Shown here in pieces: positions 1 to 8,760 of a stretch of 64,000 nucleotides of DNA. The stretch comes from Pseudoxanthomonas sp. PXM01. GTDB taxonomy: Bacteria > Pseudomonadota > Gammaproteobacteria > Xanthomonadales > Xanthomonadaceae. The position numbers were made by a program, and so were the translations under genes. The stretch spans positions 62,001 through 126,000 of the forward strand of contig NZ_JACVAJ010000003.1 of assembly GCF_014851815.1 (NCBI RefSeq), given 5' to 3'. A model generated the notes under the pieces. It worked only from the letters and a program-made list of their open reading frames with translations. It did not search any database and was not told the DNA's origin. Every line of letters begins with the position of its first letter. The first letter of the stretch is position 1.

Positions 1-642
1 ATCAATCCGCTGCTGGCCGACCGCGACGGCGTGGTCGCGGTGGACGCGCGCATCGCCGTCGCGCGCGGCCGTGCGCTGCACAAGGGCCGCGGCCATCCAC
101 GCTTCGCGATCTTCCCGTATCCGACCGAATGGGAGCGCACGATCCTGCTGGCCGACGGCCAGCCCGCGCTGGTGCGGCCGGTGCGACCGGAGGATGACGC
201 GATGTTCCGCGAATTCTTCACCCACATCACCGACGAAGACCTGCGCCTGCGCTTCTTCCAGTCGGTCCGCCACTTCAGCCACGAGTTCATCGCCCGCCTC
301 ACCCAGCTCGACTACGCGCGCTCGATCGCGCTGGTGGCCGTGCATCCCGGCACGCACGAGATGCTCGGCGCGGTGCGCCTGCACGCCGATGCCAACTACG
401 AGAAGGGCGAGTACGGCATCCTCGTGCGTTCCGACCTGAAGGGCCACGGCATCGGCTGGAAGCTGATGCAGATCATGATCGAGTACGCGCAGTGGCAGGG
501 CCTGAAGATCATCGAAGGCCAGGTGCTGCGCGAGAACCGCACCATGCTGGCGATGTGCGAAAGCCTGGGCTTCGCGGTGAAACTCGACCCCGACGATCCC
601 ACGCTGATGAATGTCAGCCTGCCGGTACCGCCGGTGGCATGA
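1..642 (+). CDS. PatZ-like protein acetyltransferase, C-terminal part (5' end outside window)
   Basis: The frame is open from the first base, so the gene starts upstream. The first residues (INPLLADRDGVVAVDARIAV) match the end of the ATP-grasp region of ADP-forming acyl-CoA synthetase-like proteins. They are followed by a GNAT domain of about 170 residues, whose acetyl-CoA binding loop reads KGHGIG. This arrangement is that of Pat/PatZ (YfiQ) lysine acetyltransferases, which acetylate and control metabolic enzymes such as acetyl-CoA synthetase. The assignment rests on domain order; the N-terminal CoA-binding part cannot be seen. Its stop codon overlaps the start of the next gene (ATGA), so the two are probably translated together. 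Confidence 0.8.
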   Translation: MNPLLADRDGVVAVDARIAVARGRALHKGRGHPRFAIFPYPTEWERTILLADGQPALVRPVRPEDDAMFREFFTHITDEDLRLRFFQSVRHFSHEFIARLTQLDYARSIALVAVHPGTHEMLGAVRLHADANYEKGEYGILVRSDLKGHGIGWKLMQIMIEYAQWQGLKIIEGQVLRENRTMLAMCESLGFAVKLDPDDPTLMNVSLPVPPVA

Positions 643-1556
643 CGCGGCGTAGCTTGCTCATCGCCGCAGTCCTGGCGTCCCTGGCGCTGGTCGGCGGCAT
701 CATCGGATGGCAGCATGCGCGCCCTGCGCCTGCGCCAGTACCCGTCCCGGCACCCGCCGCGCGCATTCCCGCAACGGCCACACTGCTGCAAACGCCGCAC
801 TATCGCATCCACAGTACCGCCGCCCCGGAGCAGACTCGACAGGTGGCGGACGCGGTCGAAAGCCTCCACGCCGCGTACATGGCCTTGTTCGCCGACAAGG
901 TCCGCCCTTCTTCGCGACCGCTCACGCTGGTGCTGTATGCAGACCGCGACGAGTTCCAGCGCAACAACCGCAGCCGGCCCTGGGCGGAGGCGTACTACCT
1001 GCGACCTGCGTGCTACGCCTATTACGGCGGCGGCAAGGCGAACCCGCACCACTGGATGCTCCATGAGGCCGTGCACCAGTTGAACACCGAAGTCGCCGGC
1101 TGGCGCCTGCCTGCGTGGGCCAATGAAGGGGTCGCAGGCTATCTTGGCGCGAGCTGGCTGGAGGACGGTGTACTGACGCCGGGTCGCAGTGATCCCGACA
1201 CGTACCCGATCTGGTGGCTGTCGCGGATGAAGCTGACGGGAAGCCTGCAGGCGGACGTCGCCGCCGTCCGCTTCATCCCGTTGCGCGACCTGCTGGAGGG
1301 TCATGGGCCGGACATCAACCAGCACGTGAATCTCTACTACCTGCACTATTGGGGCCTGACGCACTTCCTGTTCCATTACGAGAACGGCAGGTATGCGAAC
1401 GCCTACAAACAACTGCTTTCGCTTGGCGCGTCGACGCCCGACTTCGAGCGCCTGGTGGGTCCCATCGAGGACGTCGAGAAAGCCTGGTACGCGTACCTGC
1501 TGGACGCCATCGCGACGATGCAGAAGTACGAAGCCGAGAACGGCATCGAGCGCTGA
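639..1556 (+). CDS. Membrane-anchored peptidase-MA-like (DUF1570-type) protein
   Basis: This protein of 305 residues starts at the ATG overlapping the stop of the acetyltransferase gene. That start gives an N-terminal hydrophobic segment (about residues 5-24) followed by a Pro/Ala-rich linker, so the rest is probably periplasmic. It carries HEAVH (residues 142-146), an HExxH zinc-protease motif, and then a NEGVAGYLG segment about 20 residues later that could supply the third ligand, as in gluzincins and the peptidase-MA family. Substrate and physiological role are unknown. The motif is seen directly; actual protease activity is inferred. Confidence 0.7.
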   Translation: MTRRSLLIAAVLASLALVGGIIGWQHARPAPAPVPVPAPAARIPATATLLQTPHYRIHSTAAPEQTRQVADAVESLHAAYMALFADKVRPSSRPLTLVLYADRDEFQRNNRSRPWAEAYYLRPACYAYYGGGKANPHHWMLHEAVHQLNTEVAGWRLPAWANEGVAGYLGASWLEDGVLTPGRSDPDTYPIWWLSRMKLTGSLQADVAAVRFIPLRDLLEGHGPDINQHVNLYYLHYWGLTHFLFHYENGRYANAYKQLLSLGASTPDFERLVGPIEDVEKAWYAYLLDAIATMQKYEAENGIER

Positions 1557-1566
1557 GTAGCGGCCT

Positions 1567-2595
1567 TCAGAGCTTCACCACCACCTTGCCGAAGTTCTCG
1601 CCGCGCAGCAGGCCGATCAGCGCGCGTGGTGCGTTCTCCAGTCCTTCGACCAGATCCTCGCGGTAGCGGATCTTTCCGTCCGCCAGCCAGCCACCCATCT
1701 CGCGCAGGAACTGCGGATACAGCGCGATGAAATCGTGCTGGATGAAACCGCGCACGGTCAGGTGGCGGGTCAGGATCTGGCTCATCAGCCACGGCATGCG
1801 GTCGGGTCCGGACGGCAGCGCCTTGTCGTTGTAGTGCGCGACCAGACCACAGACCGGGATGCGGGCGAAATCGTTGAGCAGCGGAACCACCGCGTCGAAC
1901 ACGGCGCCGCCGACGTTCTCGAAGTAGACGTCGATGCCTTCAGGACAGGCCGCGCGAAGCTGCTCGACGAAATCCGTCGCGCGATGGTCCAGCGCGACGT
2001 CGAAGCCAAGTTCGTCCTGCAAGTACGCGCGCTTGCGCTCGCCACCGGCAATGCCGACGGTGCGGGTGCCCTGCAGTTTCGCGATCTGGCCGACGGTCGC
2101 GCCGACCGGTCCGCTGGCCGCGGCGACCACCACGGTCTCGCCCGGCTTCGGCTGACCGATTTCGTGCAGGCCGGCGTAAGCGGTGAAGCCGGGCATGCCG
2201 TAGACGCCGAGCGCCGTCGTCAGCGGCGCGAGGCTGGTATCGAGCTTGCGCTTCAGCGTTCCGCCATCGGCGATGGCATGCGTCTGCCATCCGCCGTGCG
2301 CGAGCACAAGGTCACCGACCTGCAGACCGGGATGGCGCGATTCGATCACCTCCGACACCGTGCCGCCGTCCATCACCTCGCCGATCTCGACCGGCTTGGC
2401 ATACGAACGCCCTGCATTCATGCGGCCACGCATGTACGGGTCCAGCGACAGGTAGCGATTGCGCAGCAGCACCTGGCCATCGGCGGGCGTCGGCAGCGGC
2501 GCCTGCTCCCGACGGAAATCTTCCGCTTTCGGCTCGCCCTGCGGGCGCGCGGCCAGCACGATGCGGGTGTTGTGGTCTGCGTCGTGGCTGCTCAT
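1567..2595 (-). CDS. NADP-dependent oxidoreductase, CurA/YncB (MDR) family
   Basis: This 342-residue medium-chain reductase belongs to the leukotriene B4 12-hydroxydehydrogenase / CurA group, which reduces the double bond of alpha,beta-unsaturated carbonyl compounds with NADPH. The N-terminal GroES-like half has the family segment NRYLSLDPYMRGRM. The Rossmann half has AAASGPVGATVGQIAKLQG, and no zinc-binding cysteines are evident, as expected for this group. The start MSSHDADHNTR was chosen because upstream residues in the same frame look non-coding. It is monocistronic and converges on the preceding gene with only 10 bases between the stops. Confidence 0.88.
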   Translation of the reverse strand: MSSHDADHNTRIVLAARPQGEPKAEDFRREQAPLPTPADGQVLLRNRYLSLDPYMRGRMNAGRSYAKPVEIGEVMDGGTVSEVIESRHPGLQVGDLVLAHGGWQTHAIADGGTLKRKLDTSLAPLTTALGVYGMPGFTAYAGLHEIGQPKPGETVVVAAASGPVGATVGQIAKLQGTRTVGIAGGERKRAYLQDELGFDVALDHRATDFVEQLRAACPEGIDVYFENVGGAVFDAVVPLLNDFARIPVCGLVAHYNDKALPSGPDRMPWLMSQILTRHLTVRGFIQHDFIALYPQFLREMGGWLADGKIRYREDLVEGLENAPRALIGLLRGENFGKVVVKL

Positions 2596-2738
2596 GCCTG
2601 GTCTCCGATGCCGTCGATGCCTGCAGTCTAGCCACGGTACACATCCATGCGGTGAAGCGTGCAGGACCTGCGGCAGCCGCCATGCGGGGTGAACATGCCG
2701 CATGCTAGGCTCCGCGCACCTTTCTGGAGGGCTGACGC

Positions 2739-3602
2739 ATGACCCGCATTTCGCTTTCTTTGGCCATCGTGGCCGCACTCGCCGCCGCACAACCGGCGTT
2801 CGCCGCATCGCCGGTCAAGCCCGCGCCCGCCACGCAGGCCCTGCCCGCCGCCGATGCGGCGGCGCTCGACACTGCGTTGAAGGGCGAATGGCGCGATCCG
2901 AAGAATGCCGCGCGCGACATCTACCGCCATCCGAAGGAAACGCTGTCGTTCTTCGGCGTGAAGCCGACGCAGACCGTGGTCGAGATCACTCCCGGTGGCG
3001 GCTGGTACGCCGAAGTCCTCGCGCCCTACCTGAAAGCCGGCGGCACCTATGTCGCCGCCGTGGTCGATCCGGCCAGCGTCGCCGAGAAGAGCCGCAACTA
3101 CTACCAGCGCAGCGCCGACGGCCTGCAGAAGAAGTTCACGGACGGTGCCGCGCAATACGACAAGGCGACGACGGTGAAGTACGACCCCGCGGCGCCGGTG
3201 TTCGGAGCGCCGGCCTCCGCGGACGTGGTGCTGACGTTCCGCAACGTGCACAACTGGCGCAAGGCCGACCAGGCCGGCGGCATGTTCAAGGGCTTCTTCG
3301 CCGTGCTGAAGCCGGGCGGCGTGCTCGGCGTGGTCGAGCATCGTGCGAACAAGGACGTGGCGGCCGACGACGACACCGGCTATGTCAGCGAAGCGCAGGT
3401 CATCGCACTGGCTGAGGCCGCGGGTTTCCGCCTCGACGCGAAGAGCGAGGTCAACGCGAATCCGAAGGACACCAAGGACTACGCGAACGGCGTGTGGACG
3501 CTGCCACCGTCCAACAACCATCCTGAAGCCGAACGCGCGAAGTACCAGGCCATCGGCGAGAGCGACCGCATGACGCTGCGGTTCGTGAAGCCGCACCACT
3601 GA
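2739..3602 (+). CDS. Exported class I SAM-methyltransferase-fold protein (COG4798-like)
   Basis: This 287-residue protein starts with a clear cleavable signal peptide (MTRISLSLAIVAALAAAQPAFA, cut near residue 22). It continues into a Rossmann methyltransferase fold whose motif I reads VVEITPGGGWYAEVL. Later segments (VVLTFRNVHNW, LKPGGVLGVVEH) fit motifs IV and V. An AG-rich ribosome site (ctggaggg) lies 10 bases before the ATG. Related predicted methyltransferases with signal peptides are common in Proteobacteria. Their substrate is unknown, and S-adenosylmethionine is not expected in the periplasm, so the function is open. Confidence 0.75.
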   Translation: MTRISLSLAIVAALAAAQPAFAASPVKPAPATQALPAADAAALDTALKGEWRDPKNAARDIYRHPKETLSFFGVKPTQTVVEITPGGGWYAEVLAPYLKAGGTYVAAVVDPASVAEKSRNYYQRSADGLQKKFTDGAAQYDKATTVKYDPAAPVFGAPASADVVLTFRNVHNWRKADQAGGMFKGFFAVLKPGGVLGVVEHRANKDVAADDDTGYVSEAQVIALAEAAGFRLDAKSEVNANPKDTKDYANGVWTLPPSNNHPEAERAKYQAIGESDRMTLRFVKPHH

Positions 3603-3618
3603 TCATGCCGTTCGGATG

Positions 3619-3645
3619 ACGCCACACTCCACCGGGGTGTGGCGT
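3619..3645 (+). terminator. Hairpin after the exported methyltransferase gene
   Basis: ACGCCACAC and GTGTGGCGT pair perfectly (9 bp) around a 9-base loop, starting 17 bases after the stop codon. The following tgccgttt is only weakly T-rich, so an intrinsic terminator is likely but not certain. Confidence 0.5.
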
Positions 3646-3664
3646 TGCCGTTTCCCGGGCTTCC

Positions 3665-4201
3665 ATGCTGATCGCGTTCAACAAGCCATTCAACGTGCTC
3701 TGCCAGTTCACCGACCGCAGCGATCCGCCGCGGCGGACGCTGGCGGAGTTCGGCCTGCCGCGTGACGTGTATGCGGCGGGTCGACTGGACTACGACAGCG
3801 AGGGTTTGCTGCTGCTCACCGACGACGGTGCGCTGGCGAACCGGCTGACCGATCCGCGCCACAAGCAGCCCAAGACCTACTGGGTGCAGGTGGAAGGATC
3901 GCCAACGGACGAGCAGCTCGATGCGCTGTGTCGTGGCGTGATGTTGAACGATGGCCCGACACGGGCCGCGCTGGTTGAACGGCTCGAGCCTGCACCCGCT
4001 CTTTGGCCACGCGACCCGCCGGTGCGCTTCCGCAAGACGGTGCCGGACGCGTGGCTGTCGGTGACGATCACCGAAGGTCGCAACCGACAGGTCCGCCGCA
4101 TGACCGCGGCGGTCGGTTTACCGACGTTGCGACTGGTGCGCACGGCCATGGGCGAGGCGCGCCTGGGCGACCTCGTCCCCGGGGCGTGGCGCGCGCTCTG
4201 A
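3665..4201 (+). CDS. rluE: 23S rRNA pseudouridine(2457) synthase RluE
   Basis: This 178-residue enzyme of the RsuA/RluB/E/F family isomerises a uridine of 23S rRNA to pseudouridine. The catalytic motif GRLDYDSEGLLLLT is present with the nucleophilic Asp at residue 42. A later GRNRQVRRMTAAVGLPTLRLVR segment is the family's C-terminal signature. There is no N-terminal S4 domain, so the protein starts directly at the catalytic fold (LIAFNKPFNVLCQF), which is the arrangement of RluE rather than RsuA or RluB. It stands alone and converges on the next gene. Confidence 0.9.
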   Translation: MLIAFNKPFNVLCQFTDRSDPPRRTLAEFGLPRDVYAAGRLDYDSEGLLLLTDDGALANRLTDPRHKQPKTYWVQVEGSPTDEQLDALCRGVMLNDGPTRAALVERLEPAPALWPRDPPVRFRKTVPDAWLSVTITEGRNRQVRRMTAAVGLPTLRLVRTAMGEARLGDLVPGAWRAL

Positions 4202-4224
4202 CGCGCTGCGCCACCCGGATCAGA

Positions 4225-4599
4225 TCAACTTTCGGCGGAACGTGCGGTGCTGCGCGGCTTGCGCGGCGTGCCCGTCTTGCGCGCCGTGGAGGCCTTGCCG
4301 TTGACCTTGCGCGCTTCCACGCGGCGCGACTTGCCTTCGATCGGACCATTCGCCTGATCGCTCTTGCGCTTGCGGTAGGCCACCAGCGCCAGCAGGCCGA
4401 CACCGATGCCCGTGGCGACCGCGACCGCGGGATTGCGCCGGACGAAGTTCACCGCCAGCTTGCCACCGGTCTTGGCGACACCCAGCGCGGCGCCGGTCTG
4501 CAGCAGCTTGTCTGCGCTCGGCACGGCATGCTTGAGGCTGCTGCCCGCCTGGCTGGCGAGTTCGAGTGCGCGGTCGGTGATGGTGGTCAGCTTGCTCAT
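4225..4599 (-). CDS. Small membrane-associated protein with basic tail, function unknown
   Basis: This 124-residue protein has an N-terminal amphipathic helical part, one hydrophobic segment (about residues 58-76, AVAVATGIGVGLLALVAY) and a strongly basic C-terminal tail rich in Lys, Arg, Ser and Thr. The arrangement recalls DUF883/ElaB-like small membrane-anchored proteins, but I do not recognise a definite family. The basic tail could bind nucleic acid or the membrane surface. Codon use matches its neighbours, and an AGGGAAGA-like ribosome site precedes the ATG. Confidence 0.6.
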   Translation of the reverse strand: MSKLTTITDRALELASQAGSSLKHAVPSADKLLQTGAALGVAKTGGKLAVNFVRRNPAVAVATGIGVGLLALVAYRKRKSDQANGPIEGKSRRVEARKVNGKASTARKTGTPRKPRSTARSAES

Positions 4600-4712
4600 G
4601 GGGGTCTTCCCTGAAAGATGGGTAGGTAGCCAGTGTCGGGGCGGGGATGTTTACGCGGTGTTAGTTCGGTAGACCGGCGCTGGCCGTGCGCTGAACGAAG
4701 CTCGACGAGAGA

Positions 4713-7199
4713 TCAGGTACCGCGAGGTTTCGCCCGATGGGTCGCCTGGGCACTCCACGGGTCGTCCGGCCACGGATGCTTCGGGTAGCGCCCCTTCATT
4801 TCCTTCTTCACCTCGGCGTAGGTCGAGTTCCAGAAGTTGCGCAGGTCCGAGGTGACCTGCAGCGGCTTGCCGCCGGGCGACAGCAGGTGCAGCAGCACCG
4901 GCACGCGGCCGTCGGCGACGCGCGGGGTGTCGGCCAGGCCGAACAGCTCCTGCAGCTTCACCGCCAGCACCGGCGGCTGCCCGTGCGCGTACTCGATGCG
5001 CCGCTCCATGCCCGAGGGCACGGTGATTCGGGTCGGCGCAAGTTGATCGACGCGCTGGCGCAGCGCCCACTCCATACCGGATTTCAGCGCGTTCGCCAGA
5101 TCGTCTTCTCCCAGTGCGTCCAGCCGGGTCTTGCCGGCGAACGCGGGCTTGAGCCAGTCGTCCAGGGTCGCCATCAGCGCGTCGTTCGACAGGTCAGGCA
5201 GGCCGAAGTCCGGCATCCAGTCGCGCAGGCAGCGCACGCGCTCGCGCCACTGTTGAAGCGACTCCGGCCACGCGAGTGCCTCCAGGCCGAGATCGCGCAC
5301 CGCGTCGGTCAGCGCCGCGGCAGCGAGCACCGGATCCACGCGGCCCGCAGGGCGCGCGTCGAACACGATCTGGTCGAAGCGCGATTCGCGCTGGGCGGAC
5401 AATGCCCGGCGCGCCGGATCCCAGCGCACGGTGTCCTCGGTGACGAAGCGATCGGCGAACTCGCGGCGCAATCGCTGCTCATCCACCGGCGCACCGCGCT
5501 GCACCAGCGCATCGCGCGCCTCATGGCGCAGCTCGCTGACGACGATCCACGGTTCGCCGAACAGCGCGCTGTCGTCGAACAGCTTCGCGCTGCGGCCGTT
5601 TGCCAGCAGGTAACGGCGTGCGTCCTGCGGATGCTGGAAACCGATGCGGTCGGGAAACGCATGCATCAGCACGTCGCCGAGGCGATGCGCTTCGACCGTG
5701 CCGGGCGGTGTCGCGTTCTCGCGGACGCGGCGACGCCACTGCTTGGCGGCGGCATCGATGACCGCCAGTCCCGAACGATTGGCCTCACCCGGCGTACGTC
5801 CCGTGCGGAACGCCGCCAGCGCCCGCCAGCGCGCCGCCAGCGCGTCGCCACCCATGCGCAGCGGATCGCGTGCCTCGACCAGCGCCGCCAGGTCGCACGC
5901 AAGCGCGCGGTCATCGCCCTCGCCCGCCGACAGCAGCATCGCCGCCAGTCGCGGATGCGTGCCCAATGCCAGCATCCGTTTGCCGAGCGGCGTGATGGCG
6001 TTCGCCGGGGTGAGCGCACCCAGTCGGCGCAGCAGGTCGCGCGCTGCACTCATCGCGCCCGGGGGCGGTGCGTCGACGAAGCGCAACGCGTCGCTGCCCC
6101 ACGCGGCCAGTTCCAGCGCCAGCGCGCCGAGCTCGACCAGCGCGATTTCCGGCCGCCGCTGCGGATCCAGCCGCTGCGACTGCGGCCAGAGCCGGTAGGC
6201 CCAGCCGTCGGCGACGCGGCCGGCGCGACCCGCGCGCTGGTCGGCGGACGCCTGCGAGATGCTGGCCACTTCCAGCCGCGAGAATCCGCTGTTGGGATCG
6301 TACGAGGGTTCGCGTGCGAGACCGCTGTCGATCACCACGCGCACGCCAGGCAGGGTCACCGAGGATTCGGCCACGTTGGTCGCCAGCACCACGCGGCGGC
6401 GGCCTTGCGGATCGGGCTGCAGCGCTTCGGACTGCTTCTCGACCGGTAGCTCGCCGTGCAGCGCCAGCACCACCACGTCGCGCGGCAGCACGTCAGCCAG
6501 CATCGCCTCGACGCGCGCGATCTCGCGCTGACCCGGCAGGAACACCAGCACGTCGCCGGGATGCGACTGCACCGCATGTTCGATCGCGCGACGGATCTGC
6601 ACCTCAAGCGACTCGTCGCGGCGTGGCGGGAAGTGCGCGACCTGGACCGGATAGCTGCGTCCCTCGCTGCTCAACCGCGGCGCATCGAGGAAACGCGCCA
6701 GCTTCTCCCCATCCAGCGTGGCCGACATCACCACCAGGCGCAGGTCCTCGCGCAGCTGCGTCTGTACGTCCAGCGCCAGCGCCAGGCCGAGATCGCCGGC
6801 GAGGTGACGCTCATGGAATTCGTCGAACAGGATCGCGCCGACGTCCTCGAGCATCGGGTCGTCCTGGATCATCCGGGTCAGGATGCCCTCGGTGACCACT
6901 TCGATGCGGGTACCGGGACCGACCTTGTTCTCGAAGCGGATCCGGTAGCCCACCGTCCCACCGACGGCTTCGCCACGCTGCTTCGCCATGAAGCCGGCGG
7001 CGGCGCGCGCGGCCACGCGGCGCGGTTCCAGCATCACGATCTTGCGGCCCTGCAGCCACGGCTGGTCGAGCAGCGCCAGCGGCACCTGCGTGGTCTTGCC
7101 GGCGCCCGGTGGCGCCTCCAGCACCAGGCGCGGGTGCTCGGACAGGCTGCGGACGATGTCCGGCAGCAGCGGGGTGATCGGGAAGGTGGGCGACGGCAT
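4713..7199 (-). CDS. hrpB: ATP-dependent RNA helicase HrpB
   Basis: This 828-residue DEAH-box helicase has the normal length for HrpB. Walker A is GAPPGAGKTTQVPLALL-like (APPGAGKTTQVP), the DEAH-type box is DEFHERH, motif III is SATLDG, and motif VI is QRAGRAGRVADG. The C-terminal half carries the HrpB-specific region ending in the typical LLSPGGKPLQVTSDLRNFW and YPKHPWPDDPW segments. The start MPSPTFPITPLLPD was preferred over the longer open frame because the extra 127 residues run through a repeat element and into tatD. The cellular substrate of HrpB is poorly known. The gene is divergent from tatD. Confidence 0.93.
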   Translation of the reverse strand: MPSPTFPITPLLPDIVRSLSEHPRLVLEAPPGAGKTTQVPLALLDQPWLQGRKIVMLEPRRVAARAAAGFMAKQRGEAVGGTVGYRIRFENKVGPGTRIEVVTEGILTRMIQDDPMLEDVGAILFDEFHERHLAGDLGLALALDVQTQLREDLRLVVMSATLDGEKLARFLDAPRLSSEGRSYPVQVAHFPPRRDESLEVQIRRAIEHAVQSHPGDVLVFLPGQREIARVEAMLADVLPRDVVVLALHGELPVEKQSEALQPDPQGRRRVVLATNVAESSVTLPGVRVVIDSGLAREPSYDPNSGFSRLEVASISQASADQRAGRAGRVADGWAYRLWPQSQRLDPQRRPEIALVELGALALELAAWGSDALRFVDAPPPGAMSAARDLLRRLGALTPANAITPLGKRMLALGTHPRLAAMLLSAGEGDDRALACDLAALVEARDPLRMGGDALAARWRALAAFRTGRTPGEANRSGLAVIDAAAKQWRRRVRENATPPGTVEAHRLGDVLMHAFPDRIGFQHPQDARRYLLANGRSAKLFDDSALFGEPWIVVSELRHEARDALVQRGAPVDEQRLRREFADRFVTEDTVRWDPARRALSAQRESRFDQIVFDARPAGRVDPVLAAAALTDAVRDLGLEALAWPESLQQWRERVRCLRDWMPDFGLPDLSNDALMATLDDWLKPAFAGKTRLDALGEDDLANALKSGMEWALRQRVDQLAPTRITVPSGMERRIEYAHGQPPVLAVKLQELFGLADTPRVADGRVPVLLHLLSPGGKPLQVTSDLRNFWNSTYAEVKKEMKGRYPKHPWPDDPWSAQATHRAKPRGT

Positions 7200-7243
7200 G
7201 CGGAGGAAAGGATAAGGCCTGCGCGGATCGATCCATGAAAATC

Positions 7244-7314
7244 GGTGTGGGAGCGACGTCAGTCGTGATGGAGGTTTACCGGCGGTCTTTCGCGACTGAC
7301 GTCGCTCCCACACC
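7244..7314. repeat. REP-like palindromic repeat, copy 1
   Basis: An imperfect 71-base hyphenated palindrome: GGTGTGGGAGCGACGTCAGTCG on the left and CGACTGACGTCGCTCCCACACC on the right, separated by about 27 bases. The same unit recurs near 43.9, 53.3 and 63.7 kb. It lies in the divergent hrpB-tatD intergenic region. Confidence 0.85.
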
Positions 7315-7353
7315 TGACATCGCGAGCCCAACCAACGGTCCGGGGGGCTTAAA

Positions 7354-8160
7354 ATGGGCGCCATGGATCTCATCGACATCGGCGCCAACCTTACCCACGA
7401 GAGCTTCGACCACGACCGCAACGCGGTGCTCCAGCGCGCGCGCGAGGCCGGCGTGGTGCAGCAGGTGGTGACCGGCGCCAGCCGTGAGCACTCGCCGACG
7501 GCGCTGCGCTTGGCGCAGGCGCACGCGGGCGAGCTGTTCGCCACCGCCGGCGTGCATCCGCACCACGCCACCGAGTACACCGACGAATGCGACGCCGAGA
7601 TGCGTGCTTTGCATGCGCATCCCGAAGTCGTGGCTGTCGGCGAATGCGGGCTGGACTACTTCCGCGACTTCTCGCCGCGTCCGGCGCAACGCAAGGCGTT
7701 CGAGCGGCAGCTGCAGATCGCGGTCGACACCGGAAAGCCGCTGTTCCTGCACCAGCGCGACGCGCACGACGACTTCGTGGCGATGATGAAGAACTTCGAG
7801 GGCAAGCTGGGACCGGCAGTCGTGCATTGCTTCACCGGCACGAAGAGGGAACTGTTCGACTGCCTGGACCAGGACTGGCATATCGGCATCACGGGCTGGC
7901 TGTGCGACGAGCGCCGCGGCCTGCACCTGCGCGAGCTGGTGAAGAACATCCCGGCGAACCGGTTGATGATCGAGACCGATGCGCCCTACCTGCTGCCGCG
8001 TACCGTGAAGCCGCAGCCCTCGCACCGGCGCAATGAACCGATGTACCTCGCCCACATCGTCGCCGAGCTGGCGCGCGACCGTGGCGAGGACATCGAGGTC
8101 ACCGCCGCCGCGACCACGGCGACGGCGCGTGCGTTCTTCCGGCTGCCGACGCCGGCGTAA
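7354..8160 (+). CDS. tatD: TatD family metal-dependent hydrolase/DNase
   Basis: This 268-residue TIM-barrel amidohydrolase-type nuclease shows the TatD signatures: LIDIGANLTHESF at the start, TAGVHPHH, the acidic strand GECGLDYFRDFSPR, HQRDAH, HCFTGTKREL and IETDAPYLLPRT. Family members are Mg-dependent 3'-5' exonucleases linked to repair of oxidised DNA. The first ATG is used because a G-run lies about seven bases upstream; a second in-frame ATG nine bases on (MDLIDIG) would fit the family alignment equally well. It is convergent with the following membrane-protein gene. Confidence 0.9.
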   Translation: MGAMDLIDIGANLTHESFDHDRNAVLQRAREAGVVQQVVTGASREHSPTALRLAQAHAGELFATAGVHPHHATEYTDECDAEMRALHAHPEVVAVGECGLDYFRDFSPRPAQRKAFERQLQIAVDTGKPLFLHQRDAHDDFVAMMKNFEGKLGPAVVHCFTGTKRELFDCLDQDWHIGITGWLCDERRGLHLRELVKNIPANRLMIETDAPYLLPRTVKPQPSHRRNEPMYLAHIVAELARDRGEDIEVTAAATTATARAFFRLPTPA

Positions 8161-8172
8161 GACAGCGACGGC

Positions 8173-8688
8173 TCACTCGACCTTGCTGTCCTCGGACTTG
8201 GCCTGCTGCATCGCCTCGGGTTCGAGTTCTTCCGCGCTGCGGTTGAGGCGGACGAACACGCCCCACGCCACCAGCAGCAGCGCCGCCGAGCCGCCGATGG
8301 CGATGACGTACGGCAGCTGGCGCGGATCCTCATGCATCAGTTCGAACGTCGCGACCAGCGTCTCGATCGACAGCGCGATGACGATGACCACGAGGAAGCG
8401 CGACAGGTAGCGGCGCACGCGGGTCGGCCCGCTGACCTTGACGTCGCGCTGCACCTCTTCCTCGAACACCGTCTGCGCCAGTTCCAGCGCCACCAGCGCG
8501 ATGGTCAGCATGCCGATGCTCTCGAGCAGGCTGTCGAAGCGCTGGCGCAGGCCGACGTCCTGGCCCGCGGCCAGCATGCCGTGCCAGAGCTCGCCACCGG
8601 CCAGCACCACCAGCGACAGCGCGCACACGAAGAACAGCGCGACGATGACGACATGACCGACCAGGAACACCGCGCTGAGATGCTTCAT
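8173..8688 (-). CDS. Small multi-pass membrane protein, function unknown
   Basis: This 171-residue protein has about four hydrophobic segments (near residues 5-31, 58-72, 93-112 and 124-146). A charged loop with VFEEEVQRDVKVSGPTRVRRYLSRF lies between the second and third, and the tail is acidic and Glu/Lys-rich. The layout resembles PsiE-like or DUF-type inner-membrane proteins, but I do not recognise it with confidence. Stop and start positions leave 72 bases to the OmpA-type lipoprotein gene upstream on the same strand, so co-transcription is possible. Confidence 0.6.
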   Translation of the reverse strand: MKHLSAVFLVGHVVIVALFFVCALSLVVLAGGELWHGMLAAGQDVGLRQRFDSLLESIGMLTIALVALELAQTVFEEEVQRDVKVSGPTRVRRYLSRFLVVIVIALSIETLVATFELMHEDPRQLPYVIAIGGSAALLLVAWGVFVRLNRSAEELEPEAMQQAKSEDSKVE

Positions 8689-8760
8689 GGACGCCTCGGA
8701 CGGGGAAGGTGGCGCAGCATGGCGATCCTCCCCGTCGGTACCGCGTGAAGCCCGTCGGGG

